From positions 1 to 6,136 of the forward strand of contig PLTE01000140.1 in NCBI GenBank assembly GCA_003164375.1: a DNA stretch of 6,136 bases, in the 5' to 3' direction. Origin of the DNA: Hyphomicrobiales bacterium (GTDB taxonomy: Bacteria; Pseudomonadota; Alphaproteobacteria; Rhizobiales; Xanthobacteraceae). Positions within the stretch are counted from its first letter, which is position 1. Every line of letters starts with the position of its first letter. Position numbers and translations under genes: made by a program. The notes beneath the pieces are model-generated. The model had not been told where the DNA came from. It searched no databases and worked only from the letters and a program-made list of their open reading frames with translations. Positions 5,411 through 6,136 of this stretch are shown piece by piece.

Positions 5411-6136
5411 TTATTTGATAAACGTACCGTTGCGCAGTTCGGCAAAGGCCTGTTTCAGTTCGGCTTCGCTGTTCATCACGATGGGGCCGTACCAGGCGAC
5501 CGGCTCCTCGATCGGCTTGCCGGACACCAAGAGGAAACGAATGCCTTCGTCGCCGGCCTGGACGGTCACCTCGTCGCCCGAGTCGAACAGAACTAGCGAG
5601 CGATTGCCGGTTTGCTCGCGCACTACGCTCTCGTTGACGCCATCGGTCTTCTCGGTGAGCACGCCGAACGGCTGCGACGCCGCGCGGAAATCGCCGGAGC
5701 CGGCGAACACATAGGCAAAGGCATGGCGCTCGATTTCGACCGGCAGCGTCTTGCGCTTTCCCGGCGGCACCGAGATGTCGAGATAGCGCGGATCGGCGGC
5801 AACGCCTTCGACTGGGCCGCGCTTGCCCCAAAAATCGCCGCATACGATACGGACGCGGGTGCCGTCGTCGTCGACGATGTCGGGAATCTCGGCGGCCTTG
5901 ATGTCCTGATAGCGCGGCGCCGTCATCTTCAGCGACGACGGCAGGTTGGCCCACAGCTGAAAGCCGTGCATGCGGCCGGCAGCGTCGCCTTGCGGCATTT
6001 CCTGATGCATGATGCCGCGTCCGGCGGTCATCCATTGCACGTCGCCGGCGGCAAGATTACCGCGGTTGCCGAGGCTGTCGCCGTGCTCGACGGTGCCCGC
6101 CAGCACATAGGTAATCGTCTCGATGCCGCGATGCGG
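5411..6136 (-). CDS. Pirin family protein (N-terminus cut by window edge)
   Basis: Pirins are bicupin proteins with one metal (usually iron) site in the N-terminal cupin. Some bacterial members, such as E. coli YhhW, show quercetin 2,3-dioxygenase activity and others act as protein-binding regulators, so the physiological role here is open. 241 residues are visible, ending at TAA 5413-5411. The frame enters from the right edge with PHRGIETITYVLAGTVEHGDSLGN, the pirin signature. The His of PHRG, and His and Glu of IMHQEMP (codons 6007-6005 and 6001-5999), are metal ligands in the family; the fourth ligand, the first His of HPHRG, lies just beyond the edge. The C-terminal cupin ends with GKPIEEPVAWYGPIVMNSEAEL, close to the usual pirin ending. 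Full-length relatives are about 230-300 residues, so roughly 50-60 are probably missing. The GTG at 6106 is internal, not the start. The gene runs towards the DUF559 remnant. Confidence 0.93.
   Translation of the reverse strand, partial: PHRGIETITYVLAGTVEHGDSLGNRGNLAAGDVQWMTAGRGIMHQEMPQGDAAGRMHGFQLWANLPSSLKMTAPRYQDIKAAEIPDIVDDDGTRVRIVCGDFWGKRGPVEGVAADPRYLDISVPPGKRKTLPVEIERHAFAYVFAGSGDFRAASQPFGVLTEKTDGVNESVVREQTGNRSLVLFDSGDEVTVQAGDEGIRFLLVSGKPIEEPVAWYGPIVMNSEAELKQAFAELRNGTFIK

Overview
The window is high-GC and densely coding. Codon use, protein sequences and the CCCTCTCCCGCTTGCGGG-type palindromic repeats suggest an alphaproteobacterium of the Hyphomicrobiales (Rhizobiales), in the Bradyrhizobium/Rhodopseudomonas/Xanthobacteraceae range. 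This placement comes from pattern recognition and no database search was run.

Layout. (1) Positions 1-2212, minus strand: nearly all of a molybdenum hydroxylase large subunit (xanthine dehydrogenase/CoxL superfamily). Its C-terminal tail lies beyond the left edge. (2) 2213-2390: a divergent intergenic region with a perfect 11-bp stem-loop. (3) 2391-3779, plus strand: a 462-residue heterodisulfide-reductase-like (HdrC+HdrB type) iron-sulfur protein. One cysteine is missing from its second ferredoxin motif and its second CCG domain lacks the cysteine ligands. (4) 3850-4830, plus strand: a Bug/TctC-family periplasmic solute-binding protein with a signal peptide. (5) 4831-5410: no intact gene. 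It holds a DUF559 (Vsr-like nuclease fold) gene broken by one in-frame stop, bracketed by palindromic repeats in inverted orientation. (6) 5411-6136, minus strand: a pirin-family protein whose N-terminus lies beyond the right edge.

How they may work together. The Mo hydroxylase oxidises an unknown substrate in the cytoplasm. The Fe-S protein, transcribed divergently from the same intergenic region, looks like a redox or electron-transfer partner of some oxidoreductase. The Bug protein, 70 bp downstream of it, would capture a small organic acid or similar solute in the periplasm. A catabolic locus is plausible, but substrate and partnership are inferences from position. Pirin appears unrelated to this group.

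The least ordinary structures are the palindrome-bracketed DUF559 remnant, which resembles a small repeat-associated mobile unit, and the lopsided ligand set of the Fe-S protein. I see no clear new multi-gene system.
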